Shown in pieces: positions 34,082 through 42,576 of a stretch of DNA of 64,000 bases (position 1 is the first letter of the stretch; the number at the start of each line of letters is the position of its first letter). The translations under genes were made by a program, and so were the position numbers. Source of the stretch: Planctomycetota bacterium (lineage in GTDB: Bacteria; Planctomycetota; UBA1135; GCA-002748355); assembly GCA_002748355.1 (NCBI GenBank), contig PDSF01000026.1, positions 1 through 64,000 on the forward strand, in the 5' to 3' direction. The notes beneath the pieces are model-generated. The model made no database searches and was not told the origin of the DNA. It saw nothing but the letters and a program-made list of their open reading frames with translations.

Positions 34082-35176
34082 ATGTCCCGCGTTACGACTT
34101 CACTTTTCTTTGCTGGCCTACTCGCCGCTGGCGTCGCTGCTCAGAATGACGTGATCTACTATCCCTTCGTATCGGGGAAGGGTAAGCAGGTGCGTAATCT
34201 TGCTAACCCGTCTCTTCCTGGGACCATAGTTGGCAGTACTGTTGCGAAGCCCTGGACGACCGGGAAGACGAACAGTGCTCTGCGCGGTGCTTCCAATCAA
34301 GTCCCGAAAACGGTCAACGCTGTAGACACGGGGTGGAAGCCCAATCTCAAGGGGGACTTTACCGTTGCCTGGTTCATGAAGCAGGAGAACTTTCCTGGCA
34401 CGTCCTTGTCATATTTGTTTTCAAACGTCGGGTCTTTCCGCTGCTTCACCAATGGCGCGGCGAGAAAGGGGCTCTCAATTAAAGCCTGGGGCGGCATGCC
34501 GAGTACTCTTAGTACCTCGACAGATATCCAGGCGCTTGCGGCAAAGGGCTGGGTGCACGTCGCTTGTGTTGTCGATTGGACGGGTAGCAAGGCGGCTACT
34601 TGGTATATCAACGGAGAGGTAGACAAGGTCCTTCCATTGACTGCTGGCGCCAACTTGATCGGTAAGAGCAATCTGTTCATCGGCCGTCACTTCTATGCGT
34701 CGATTCCTTGGGTGTATAACACCGACGAGTTCCGCTTCTCGACACGCGCTGCTTCGCCTGCTGAGGTCGCGGCGTGGGCGGCGATGACACCCGGTGGCGC
34801 TGGTGCTTATAACGTTATCCCGGCATGTGGTACTGCAAGGCTTGCCGCCAATGGCTCTCCGAGTCTCGGAAACCTGAAGTTCCAGATGACGGTCACCGGT
34901 CCTAAGGGTTCCCCGGTTTTGCTTTCCATCGGATCTGACCCCAGCCTGAAGTTTGACGTCGGAGCTATCTATCCTTCGCTGAAGGGCTGCCAGTGGGCCT
35001 CGAAGCCGCTGTTCTTCCTCACCAGCAATACCGGCGCCGGCACGGGAATCATCCCCTTCCCGATCCCCAACAACACTGCCTACCGAGGCGTCATGCTTTG
35101 GAACCAGGCCTTGGTCTTGGGCTACCCGTCTTCGAAAACGCAGGCAACGAACGGCCTGAACCTGTTCATTAACTGA
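34082..35176 (+). CDS. Secreted LamG/concanavalin-like domain protein
   Basis: 364 residues. A signal peptide (TTSLFFAGLLAAGVAAQ) precedes a LamG-type jelly roll (~residues 20-230): GDFTVAWFMKQ, WVHVACVVDWTGSKAATWYINGE (abbreviated WVHVACVVDW and TWYINGE), LFIGRHF and TDEFRFSTRAASPAEVAAW (abbreviated DEFRFSTRA). Residues ~250-364 form a second beta-rich domain with a GC residue pair (LKGCQW) and a GVMLWNQALVL strand, similar to the end of the secreted protein at 57226. It is probably extracellular and carbohydrate- or surface-binding. A strong terminator follows. Confidence 0.8.
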   Translation: MSRVTTSLFFAGLLAAGVAAQNDVIYYPFVSGKGKQVRNLANPSLPGTIVGSTVAKPWTTGKTNSALRGASNQVPKTVNAVDTGWKPNLKGDFTVAWFMKQENFPGTSLSYLFSNVGSFRCFTNGAARKGLSIKAWGGMPSTLSTSTDIQALAAKGWVHVACVVDWTGSKAATWYINGEVDKVLPLTAGANLIGKSNLFIGRHFYASIPWVYNTDEFRFSTRAASPAEVAAWAAMTPGGAGAYNVIPACGTARLAANGSPSLGNLKFQMTVTGPKGSPVLLSIGSDPSLKFDVGAIYPSLKGCQWASKPLFFLTSNTGAGTGIIPFPIPNNTAYRGVMLWNQALVLGYPSSKTQATNGLNLFIN

Positions 35177-35221
35177 GCTGCGAAGGCAGGGGTGCTAAGC
35201 CTGGGTTATCGAGCCTGGGCA

Positions 35222-35269
35222 CCAAAAGCAGGGACAAGCAAGCATGCGCTTGCTTGTCCCTGCTTTTGG
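35222..35269 (+). terminator. Near-perfect palindrome, bidirectional terminator
   Basis: A 22-base-pair perfect stem around the loop ATGC, bounded by CCAAAAGC and GCTTTTGG. It lies 46 bases after the LamG gene and 31 bases before the end of the convergent cytochrome gene, so it can stop transcription from both sides. The T run (four) is short, but the stem is unusually long. Confidence 0.8.
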
Positions 35270-35299
35270 GTCTGCGGTGTTCCCTGGTGAAGAGGGCGG

Positions 35300-36073
35300 T
35301 CACTTGTTCCCCTGGCTTGGCAGCCAGAGGTCGAGCACGATGAGCACCAGTAAGAGTGCGGTCATCAGGCCGAAGAGCCCGCCGCCGCCGAGGATGATCG
35401 GGATAAATGCGGCGCTGTCTCGCGCCAGCCACCAGCCCGCCAGGTCTGCGGTGAGTCCGAGCGAGCTCAAAGCTGCGATGGTTCCAGCTAGTGCTCCCCA
35501 GCGAGTAAGCAGGAGGAGCAATACCAGCACGAGCGAGGTCGTGCCGAGGGCGATTGCGTGCGTGTGCGTCGTTGCCAGAAGTATGGCCTGGTCCATCGGT
35601 GCGATGTCGCGCGAAATCGAGAGTTTGGCAACCTCGTCGTAGTACTCGAGGGGTCGCTTGCCGGCTGCCGGGTTGTTCGAGCTGCGGGAGTGGCACTGGA
35701 CGCAGTTGGCGGAGAGGATCTCTGCCGGAGCATTCTCTCCCAGGTCAAAGTCGTCGAACTTGCTGGAGCGCTTGCTCTCTGCCTCGATCGCGAGCCAATC
35801 CAGGAGCGCTTTCCGCTTCGCCTCGGGTAGAGCCGTTGCCCCCTCGATTTCTGAGGGGTGCCCTGCATCGAGGGCGCGTTTCAGTGGGGCGACCGATCGA
35901 ACGCCAGTGTAAACGCCTTGGATGTCGTCATAGCTGAGGCCTTCCTGGCCATCGCGATTCTGGTGGTGCTTGTGCATGTGCCCGAACGAGGCCAAAAACC
36001 CGCCCGAGAGCACCAAGACGAAGAGCGTGATGGCAACGCGGAATCCGAAGGGTGCCTCGCGCAGCGGCTTCAT
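35300..36073 (-). CDS. Membrane protein with a c-type cytochrome motif
   Basis: 257 residues. An N-terminal membrane helix (VAITLFVLVLSGGFLASFG) is followed by a His-rich HMHKHH patch, a soluble region with a single heme-binding CVQCH at ~130, and three or four C-terminal helices (LVLVLLLLLTRWGALAGTIAALSSLG, abbreviated). It probably carries one covalent heme outside the membrane and passes electrons to or from the quinone or a periplasmic partner. The start overlaps the upstream oxidoreductase stop (ATGA), so the two are cotranslated. Partner and direction of electron flow are unknown. Confidence 0.75.
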   Translation of the reverse strand: MKPLREAPFGFRVAITLFVLVLSGGFLASFGHMHKHHQNRDGQEGLSYDDIQGVYTGVRSVAPLKRALDAGHPSEIEGATALPEAKRKALLDWLAIEAESKRSSKFDDFDLGENAPAEILSANCVQCHSRSSNNPAAGKRPLEYYDEVAKLSISRDIAPMDQAILLATTHTHAIALGTTSLVLVLLLLLTRWGALAGTIAALSSLGLTADLAGWWLARDSAAFIPIILGGGGLFGLMTALLLVLIVLDLWLPSQGNK

Positions 36074-37308
36074 TTACCAGCTCCCGAGAGATACTCACGG
36101 GTGATCGCGACGGGTTTGCCGCTGACGAGAGACTTCTTGGCAGCCATCGCTACGAGCACCGCGCGCAGGCCTTCGTCGGCGCTGCAGACGATGGCTTTGT
36201 CGCTGGTGATGGATTCGAGGAAGTCTGCCAGTGCGTAGTAGACGGGTGCGTGTGGTAGGCCGACGCCAGCCTTGAGTTTGCCCTGCTCTGCCAGCTTGGT
36301 GGCTCCAGCGATGAGGGTGATGCCTTCGTCGTTATGGAATTGCTGCCTGTTGGCGTAGACCTCCCAGCCTTGGGTGGGCGCATCCGCCTCCTTGAACATC
36401 CAGCCATGCGACCAGGCAAGCTTGATGGTGCCGAGATTGCCGTGGATCAGCTCATATTCGCCGTCGTAGCTGTTGGCCAGTGAGGCTTCGTAATGCAGGC
36501 GTACTCCGCCTGGGTAGCGCATCTCACAGCTGACGGTGTCTGGGACCTTGCGCCCATCGTCGTAGGCGAGCACTTCGCCCTGCGCATGCACGCTCTCCGG
36601 GTACTGGCCGGTCATCCAGTGCATGACGTCGTATTGTTGGGTACCCATTTCGCCGAGGAGCCCCAGTGACAGAGCCTCGTCGAGCTTCCAGTTGCGGGCT
36701 TTCTCAAGCTCTGGTGATGGGGCCGGTGTGCGCCAGCTGGTCTTCTTGTGCCACTGCGCGCGCAATGCCAATGTTTTGCCTACAGCTCCGGCGCGGAAGA
36801 AGGAGCGGGCCAGGGTGTAGACCGGGTTGCTGCGCCCCTGCATACCGCATTGGAACTTGCGGTTAGATGCGCGCGCGGCTGCGGCCAGGGCGCGAGCATC
36901 CTCTTCTGTGGCCTCCAGTGGTGATTCACAGTAGACGTGATGCTCCGCCTGGAGGCAGGCTTCGGCAACTTCGCGGTGTGTGTGCGTCGGGGTGGCGACA
37001 ATGATGGCGTCGAGCCCCTTTTCCTTGGCCAGCATCTCGTCCGTGCTGGCATAAGCTGCGGCGCCGCGGGCACGGCGTTTACCGGCGCGCAGGCGAGATT
37101 TGTCGTTATCGCAGATGGCTATGAGTTCGACGTCCGGGAACTTGGCGATCTCCCCGAGAAGCACTCGGCCCTGGCGGCCAACGCCGACGAGCGCCACACG
37201 CTGTTTTGCGCCGAGGCGGAGGGGGATGGCGCGCAGTTCGGGTGCGAGGGCGAGCATGGAGCTGCCCGCAATGAGGTCCTTCAAGAATTCTCGGCGGCTG
37301 CTTGGCAT
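36070..37308 (-). CDS. Tat-exported Gfo/Idh/MocA-family oxidoreductase
   Basis: 412 residues. A twin-arginine signal (SRREFLKDLIAGSSML) is followed by a Rossmann domain (VALVGVGRQGRVLLGEI, ICDNDKSR, DAIIVATPTHTHREVAEACL, abbreviated VATPTHTH, and VYCESPLEAT) and the Gfo/Idh C-terminal domain (LLGEMGTQQYDVMHWM). Most relatives bind NAD(P) tightly and act on sugars or cyclitols. The normal EKP active-site motif is ESP here. It overlaps apbE by 28 bases and the cytochrome gene by four. Confidence 0.85.
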   Translation of the reverse strand: MPSSRREFLKDLIAGSSMLALAPELRAIPLRLGAKQRVALVGVGRQGRVLLGEIAKFPDVELIAICDNDKSRLRAGKRRARGAAAYASTDEMLAKEKGLDAIIVATPTHTHREVAEACLQAEHHVYCESPLEATEEDARALAAAARASNRKFQCGMQGRSNPVYTLARSFFRAGAVGKTLALRAQWHKKTSWRTPAPSPELEKARNWKLDEALSLGLLGEMGTQQYDVMHWMTGQYPESVHAQGEVLAYDDGRKVPDTVSCEMRYPGGVRLHYEASLANSYDGEYELIHGNLGTIKLAWSHGWMFKEADAPTQGWEVYANRQQFHNDEGITLIAGATKLAEQGKLKAGVGLPHAPVYYALADFLESITSDKAIVCSADEGLRAVLVAMAAKKSLVSGKPVAITREYLSGAGK

Positions 37309-38111
37309 GTTGCTTCGGGGTTGGTTTTCCAGAGTTCGGAGCGCATGCCCTGAGGCAAGCGTTCGGCGAGTTGGGGTCGAATGGCTAGGACCGTTGCCCA
37401 GGCATCACTTTCCATCGCTGAGTCGCCGATGACCATCGCGATGTTGGCGTCGGTGGGCGGGAGGCCAGTGTTTGGGTCGATGAGGTGGGGTTCTTGGGAG
37501 GCGTCGCGCGGCGAGCGAACCGAGGACAGGGCCATGGCCTGGTTGCGGAGCTTCTTTGTCGCACCGCCGGGGACCGCGATGCGGAAGCCGGGGCTAGCCT
37601 CGGGGGCTCCGATGGCCAGGCTGCTGCTCGTGCCCCCGTGCAGGATTGCAGTCTGAATCCCGGCCTCTCTGAGGACGGAAGCGGCCAGGTCGAGGGCTTG
37701 GCCCTTGGCGATGGCGCCGAAGTCGAAGCGCAGTCCAGCTTTCCTGAGCAGGACCGCAGTTTGCTCGGGGTCGAGCTCGACATCGCGCATGCTGCCACCT
37801 GAGTCCTGCGCTCGTGCTGGATCTCGAGGCGCGACGCTTGGATCGAAGACGCCATCGCTTTCGCTGCAGATCCGCTTGGAGCAGTCGAAGAGCGCATAGC
37901 TGTCCACGTCCAAGCGCACCCAGTCCTTGGCGGCGCAGCGATGCACGTGCGAGAGCAGGCTGTCCTGTCGATAGGGGCTTAGCCGCTGTTCGCAGTCGTG
38001 GATTTCTGCGAGAGCTTCCTCAGCGATCGCATGGAGTTCCACCTCGCTCTCGCCTGCGAGGGCGAGTTCGAAACGCGTGCCCATCGCGGCGCAAGCGAGG
38101 CGGATGATCAT
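37281..38111 (-). CDS. apbE: ApbE-like FAD:protein FMN transferase
   Basis: 276 residues. ApbE covalently attaches FMN to Ser/Thr of flavoproteins in the membrane or periplasm. Visible: AAMGTRFELAL, EIHDCEQRLSPYRQDS, LFDCSKRICSESDGVFDPSVAP (abbreviated SDGVFDPSV), FDFGAIAKGQALD, HGGTSSSLAIG, HLIDPNTGLPP and SDAWATVLAI. No signal peptide is obvious, unlike many ApbE proteins. It sits in a four-gene redox operon between two Gfo/Idh oxidoreductases and a cytochrome; its target flavoprotein is not evident. Confidence 0.88.
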   Translation of the reverse strand: MIIRLACAAMGTRFELALAGESEVELHAIAEEALAEIHDCEQRLSPYRQDSLLSHVHRCAAKDWVRLDVDSYALFDCSKRICSESDGVFDPSVAPRDPARAQDSGGSMRDVELDPEQTAVLLRKAGLRFDFGAIAKGQALDLAASVLREAGIQTAILHGGTSSSLAIGAPEASPGFRIAVPGGATKKLRNQAMALSSVRSPRDASQEPHLIDPNTGLPPTDANIAMVIGDSAMESDAWATVLAIRPQLAERLPQGMRSELWKTNPEATCQAAAENS

Positions 38112-38145
38112 TGGGGATACTCAGGAAGCACAAGTAGAGGTTGGG

Positions 38146-39477
38146 TCAGATGCGTTTGGCGCTGCGGGTCTTGGGGTCGAAGGCGAAGGCCGACTTCTCC
38201 CACATCGAGCGGGTGGCGAGGTCGACCCCGACCATGACCTTGGCGGCGAGCTGCACTTGGCTGATGTTGGGCCTTCTTGTCCGAACACTCTCCAGCCAGT
38301 CGATGCGGAGTGCGTCTTGCGGGCGCTTCGCCTTGAACTTGACGGTCTCGGGGTCGTCGTTGTCGGCGAAGATTCGCTCGGGGCGGAACTCGATCTGGTT
38401 GCCGCTGAGGGAGAGGTTGCCTTCGTGACCGCGGATCATCGGGGTTAGGCCGTTCTCGTTGCAGGTCGAGCCCGCGACGATCATCGTGTGTTCCTTCTCG
38501 AACTCGATGGTCATATTGACCATGTCATGGTTCTGCATGGCCTTGTCGATGTAGTTGCCGCCATTGGCAATGACGCGCACTGGCCAGCCTACGTCCAGGG
38601 CGAAGAACATCGGCGTCATCATGTGGACCAGGAGGTCGCCGACGATGCCGGTCGAAAAATCGCGGTAGCGGCGCCAGCGGTGATAGATCTCGGTGTCCCA
38701 TTCGCGTGGGCCGAGCGGGCCGCACCAGGCCTCCCAGTCGAGCATCTCGCCAGGCTGGACCTTGGGGTCGATGCCGTAGAGCCACTCGCCCTTGACCGAG
38801 TTCCGGCAGTAGCTGGTTTGACTGAAGACCGGCTTGCCGATCCGCCCTTCTTTGATCCACTTCTTGGCGGTGTGGTACTTTTCGTAGGTCATGTATTGGG
38901 TGCCGACCTGCAGACGCATGTCGGGGTTGGCATCCATGACTTCTTCGAGCCAGAGGGCGTCTTGAAGGCGAAGCGTCATCGGCTTTTCGAGGTACACGTC
39001 CTTGCGGGCGTGAATCGCATCGACGGCCATCTGCGCGTGCCAATGCTCGGGTGAGGCGATGACCACGGCATCGATGTCGTCGCGGGCCAGTAGCTTCTTG
39101 TAGTCGCGGTATCCCTCGACTTTGGTGACGCCCTTTTGTTTTTCGCGCGCGACCTTTAAGCAGGCGTCGAGCCGAGTCTTGCAGACGTCGCTGAGTGCGA
39201 CGATGTGGACCTTCTGCAGTTTATTGGCCTGAAAGCTCATGAAGGCGTTCATGTGGCCGTTGCCCATGCCGCCTACGCCGATGATGCCGATTCGGATCGG
39301 TCGATCGTTTGGGATCGGGTCCTTGGCTCCTGCCTTGGGGATAGCGTTCTTGCGGATGGAGTGCTGGCTGGCACATCCGGCGCTAGCCATCGCCCCTGCA
39401 ATGGCTAGGCCTTGTCCGAGGAACTGACGTCGAGAGAGATCGGGTTGCGACCCGCCTGCTTGCTTCGTCTTTGTCAT
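38146..39477 (-). CDS. Tat-exported Gfo/Idh/MocA-family oxidoreductase (lipoprotein)
   Basis: 443 residues. The N-terminus has a twin-arginine motif (SRRQFLGQG) and ends in a lipobox (ASAGC), so the protein is probably exported folded and lipid-anchored. The Rossmann domain shows IGIIGVGGMGNGHMNAF, ALSDVCKTR, AVVIASPEHWHAQMAVDAI (abbreviated IASPEHWH) and VYLEKPMTL with the intact EKP motif, and the rest fits the family C-terminal domain. It heads the redox operon. A TAGAAT box eight bases before the ATG suggests a leaderless start. Confidence 0.9.
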   Translation of the reverse strand: MTKTKQAGGSQPDLSRRQFLGQGLAIAGAMASAGCASQHSIRKNAIPKAGAKDPIPNDRPIRIGIIGVGGMGNGHMNAFMSFQANKLQKVHIVALSDVCKTRLDACLKVAREKQKGVTKVEGYRDYKKLLARDDIDAVVIASPEHWHAQMAVDAIHARKDVYLEKPMTLRLQDALWLEEVMDANPDMRLQVGTQYMTYEKYHTAKKWIKEGRIGKPVFSQTSYCRNSVKGEWLYGIDPKVQPGEMLDWEAWCGPLGPREWDTEIYHRWRRYRDFSTGIVGDLLVHMMTPMFFALDVGWPVRVIANGGNYIDKAMQNHDMVNMTIEFEKEHTMIVAGSTCNENGLTPMIRGHEGNLSLSGNQIEFRPERIFADNDDPETVKFKAKRPQDALRIDWLESVRTRRPNISQVQLAAKVMVGVDLATRSMWEKSAFAFDPKTRSAKRI

Positions 39478-39485
39478 GGCGGGGG

Positions 39486-39491
39486 ATTCTA
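39486..39491 (-). promoter_or_regulatory. Putative -10 box of a leaderless transcript (Gfo/Idh gene)
   Basis: TAGAAT, then CCCCCGCC, then ATG on the minus strand: a 17-base string identical to that before the gene starting at 12212. No Shine-Dalgarno. Confidence 0.5.
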
Positions 39492-39559
39492 TGGTTTCGG
39501 GGGCGGTATGACACGAAGAGTCCCTGCAAGGGTGCTTGCGCCATTGGCGAGAGAACTCC

Positions 39560-39565
39560 TAGGCT
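39560..39565 (+). promoter_or_regulatory. Putative -10 box of a leaderless transcript (GT4 gene)
   Basis: TAGGCT followed by six bases (CCCGCC) and the GTG at 39572. Same hexamer and spacer length as before the ThyX-like gene at 42576. Confidence 0.5.
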
Positions 39566-39571
39566 CCCGCC

Positions 39572-40936
39572 GTGCGCATTTTGATGATCACTCGTGGCTT
39601 CCCGCCGAAAGGCCTCTGGGGTTCAGAGGGCTATTCTCACGATCTCGCTGTCGGGTTCGTCGAGCGCGGGCACCAGGTAGACGTGTTCTTTCCCTATGCA
39701 GGAGAGGGGGGGCTCGTCGTCGAGGAGCCCCGTCCTGGCTTGCGAACGATCGAGCTTCTGCTTCCAGAGTCATCAGGCCGCCCCTTCACGCAGTCCTACA
39801 GGGATCCGCGTCAGGACCAGGCACTCGCCGAGTGGCTGAAGAAAAGCGGCCGCTATGACCGTGTGCACTTCACGACACTTGCGGGTGGGGTGTCGGCGGG
39901 ACTGATCGCAGTCGCTCGGCCCTACACGCGCGAGCTGCTATTGACGATTACCGATTATCTGCTCTTGTGCCACCGGGGGCAGCTATTAGACGCCGGTCTC
40001 AACCAGTGTTCGGGGCCGGAGCCGGTCAAGTGTAGTCGCTGTGTGATGGAGCCTGGCCCCTGGGCGGATCAGCGGTGGAAGCGCCGCTCCAAGGCTTTGT
40101 TGGCCCGTGTCCTGGCTCCATTGGGCACACGTATTCGAATCGCTACCCCCGCGGCTCTGGCTGAGCGTGAGCGTTATTTGGCGGCGCGTTTTGCTGAGGT
40201 CGACCATTTCATCGTTGCGTCGACGGGAGTTCGGCAGGCATATATCGACCATGGCTGGGATGCTGCGCGCATTACAGCCATGCCCTATGCCCTGGCCCCC
40301 TCTCACTACGAGGCTGTTGAGCCGGTTGCGGCGTCCGACCAGGTCTTACGCTTCGGGGTTATCGCACAGCTTGCTCCGCACAAGGGCGTTGATGTCGTTG
40401 TCGAGGCTGTGGCGGCTCTACCACCAGAGCTGTGGCAGCGCTTGCATTTGAAGATCTACGGTTCGCCAACGGCGCATCGCTACCCACTCTTTGGCAAGCG
40501 CTTGGTCGAAAGGGTTCGTGGCAGCGAACTGCCCATCGAGTTGGGCGGGACCTTTGCGCCGAACGAAATTGGCCAGGTCCTCGCGGGTTTTGACTTTATG
40601 ACCTTGCCGAGCATTTGGGCGGAGAGTCTGCCTCTGGTGCTCCTGCACACGAAGGCGATGAAGCTGCCGGTGCTGGGCTCGGATATGATCGGGGTCGGCC
40701 CCTTTATCCAAGATGGCCAGGATGGCCTGGTATTGCCGGCTGGGGATGTATCTGCCTGGTCCGATGCGCTGCGGCGCATTATCGAGGATGAGGCGCTGCG
40801 CGAGCGGCTAACTCAAGGGGCGCGCGCCTCCGGGGTTCCCATGGAATACGAGGAGCATTTGTGGGCCCTGGAGTCCCTCGAGCGTATCCGCAGCTATCGC
40901 TCTTCTGAACCAGGGGCTCCTTCAACGGCCTGCTAG
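39572..40936 (+). CDS. GT4-family glycosyltransferase
   Basis: 454 residues, GT-B fold. The start MRILMITRGFPPKGLWGSEGYSHDLA (abbreviated RGFPPKGLWGSEGY) is the usual N-terminal glycine-rich loop; the nucleotide-sugar half has LRFGVIAQLAPHKGVDVVVEA (abbreviated FGVIAQLAPHKGVDVV), FAPNEIGQVLAGFDFMTLPSIWAESLPLVLLHT (abbreviated LPSIWAESLPLVLLHT) with the acidic catalytic pocket. A cysteine cluster CxxxxxxxxxxC...C..C at ~150-180, seen in a subset of GT4 enzymes, may bind a metal. Starts with GTG. Its stop overlaps the convergent ThyX-like gene by four bases (CTAG). Confidence 0.87.
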   Translation: MRILMITRGFPPKGLWGSEGYSHDLAVGFVERGHQVDVFFPYAGEGGLVVEEPRPGLRTIELLLPESSGRPFTQSYRDPRQDQALAEWLKKSGRYDRVHFTTLAGGVSAGLIAVARPYTRELLLTITDYLLLCHRGQLLDAGLNQCSGPEPVKCSRCVMEPGPWADQRWKRRSKALLARVLAPLGTRIRIATPAALAERERYLAARFAEVDHFIVASTGVRQAYIDHGWDAARITAMPYALAPSHYEAVEPVAASDQVLRFGVIAQLAPHKGVDVVVEAVAALPPELWQRLHLKIYGSPTAHRYPLFGKRLVERVRGSELPIELGGTFAPNEIGQVLAGFDFMTLPSIWAESLPLVLLHTKAMKLPVLGSDMIGVGPFIQDGQDGLVLPAGDVSAWSDALRRIIEDEALRERLTQGARASGVPMEYEEHLWALESLERIRSYRSSEPGAPSTAC

Positions 40937-42576
40937 GTCTCGAAGCCCCGCTGCTTGGCACGTGCCTCGCGTGCCGCGCGGCGCTCGTCACGCTGGGCTT
41001 CGCTGTCGGCTCTGCCTAGGAAGACGCGATCCTCGCAGAGGCGGATCCAGCGGGCATAGAGGGGGGCATGCTCACGCAGGATGCGCCCCATGCGGATCGC
41101 GATGTCGCGGTAGCTGAAATGACCTTCAGGTGCCGAACGTAGCTCGCAGAAGTAGGCCATCTGGCGGGTATCGAATTGCACCCGCACTCGCTGCAAAAAG
41201 GCGAAGGGCACGAGGTAACTCGCAGCATGGGGGAAGCGTTCGGCGATCTTGCGATTCTTGGCGGCGACGCTTTGCAGCACCGAGCAATAGCGTTCGGCGA
41301 GCCCTGCTTCGTGGAAGAGTTCTGGCACCACGAATCCGTGGGCTGTGCTGAGTCGTTGCTGTTGTTGGAAGCCTTTGCGATGGCGGGCGATATCGCGAAA
41401 AGCACCGAAGTCCATCAGGATCTCGAAATCGAAGTAACCGGCGCCTTCGAATCCTTCGGGCATTGCGTCACGGGGGCCGCGGTCTGCGAGCAGTTCTTGG
41501 AAGAGGGCTTCTCGTTCTTCGCCTCCAAGACTCTGCATCTTGCTGAGGAGTTCGTCCCAGGGCAGGGAGCTGTGCTCATAAATCGCAGAGGCTAGGAGCC
41601 GGGCATCGAGATCTGGGGGGCAGGATAGCAGGCGCACAGACATCTCGGCTTCGGTCGGATGGCTGCGACTCCCAGCCTCTAGCCTCTGTGCCGCGATTCG
41701 CCCGAGCGTGTCGTGGCCCTTCTCCAGGTAGCGATTGTTTTTGGCATAGGCCAAGAGCGTCGGAACTTCTTTTTCGGCCTCGACCCGGAGCTTTTCGCCG
41801 ACGATGCGGAACTCCTCAAGTGGGTGCGATAGCAGCTGCTGCACCATGTCGGCGACGGTGCGGGCGTCGGCAACCATGCCGAACTTGGTTAGGAGTGCGG
41901 GCGTCAGCAGATAGCGCGCGGCATCAAAGGCTTCGGCGCGCACGGCGCGAGCGTAGGCCTGTTCTTCTAAGTCGTCTTCCCGCGGCCGAAGGGTTTCGAT
42001 GGTGCTGCGCAGCTGGCTCTGACAGTCCTGATAGAAGTCGAAGCTGTCGCTGAGAGCTTCCTCATAGAGGGAGGAATAGGGTTCTCCCGCTGCCAAGATC
42101 TCGGGGGGGCGCCAGTGGCCGTTTTTTGAGAAGGAGATATAGCGTGTGCTGCTTTCTTCGAAGCTTGCCCGCCGTTCGCGTTGGATGAAGCGGGTAACGA
42201 GCTGGCTGACGTTCTCGATTGCGATTTGGAGGATCGCGCCTTCGCGCAGGGAGTTGTGGCCGTGGTCGATGGCGTAGGTCCGCAGGAACTTGCCCGAGCG
42301 GTCGGTGAGTAGGTCTGAGAGTGCATCTTCCTGGGACTGGGGGAGCGGCAGATCTGAGAGTCTTTGCCCTGCATCTTCGAGCCCCTGGCGTAGCCGCCGG
42401 ATAAAGGTGTCGCGCATGGACAGCTGGCTACGTGAGTAGAGGCCGTTCAGTGTTGCTCGGATTTCCTGCGGCAGCTTGCGGACCAGGTAGATGTCCGCGT
42501 GCTCTTGGTGGTCAGTGCGTGAGAAGAAACGGCTCTGAATGTCCTTCTCAAGGGGGTCGTGGGATGCATCGCTCAT
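40933..42576 (-). CDS. Tandem ThyX-like (FAD-dependent thymidylate synthase-related) protein
   Basis: 547 residues, about twice a normal ThyX. The first half carries GHNSLREGAIL, then RERRASFEESSTRYISF, which aligns with the ThyX signature RHRxxSxNExSxRY except that the first His is Glu. The second half has ARHRKGFQQQQRL and GHFSYRDIAIRMGR; here the RHR is retained but the SxxxxSxRY part is not. The two halves therefore share the signature between them. Either it is a split-site ThyX or an inactive/neofunctionalised relative. Start supported by TAGGCT six bases upstream. Confidence 0.8.
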   Translation of the reverse strand: MSDASHDPLEKDIQSRFFSRTDHQEHADIYLVRKLPQEIRATLNGLYSRSQLSMRDTFIRRLRQGLEDAGQRLSDLPLPQSQEDALSDLLTDRSGKFLRTYAIDHGHNSLREGAILQIAIENVSQLVTRFIQRERRASFEESSTRYISFSKNGHWRPPEILAAGEPYSSLYEEALSDSFDFYQDCQSQLRSTIETLRPREDDLEEQAYARAVRAEAFDAARYLLTPALLTKFGMVADARTVADMVQQLLSHPLEEFRIVGEKLRVEAEKEVPTLLAYAKNNRYLEKGHDTLGRIAAQRLEAGSRSHPTEAEMSVRLLSCPPDLDARLLASAIYEHSSLPWDELLSKMQSLGGEEREALFQELLADRGPRDAMPEGFEGAGYFDFEILMDFGAFRDIARHRKGFQQQQRLSTAHGFVVPELFHEAGLAERYCSVLQSVAAKNRKIAERFPHAASYLVPFAFLQRVRVQFDTRQMAYFCELRSAPEGHFSYRDIAIRMGRILREHAPLYARWIRLCEDRVFLGRADSEAQRDERRAAREARAKQRGFET

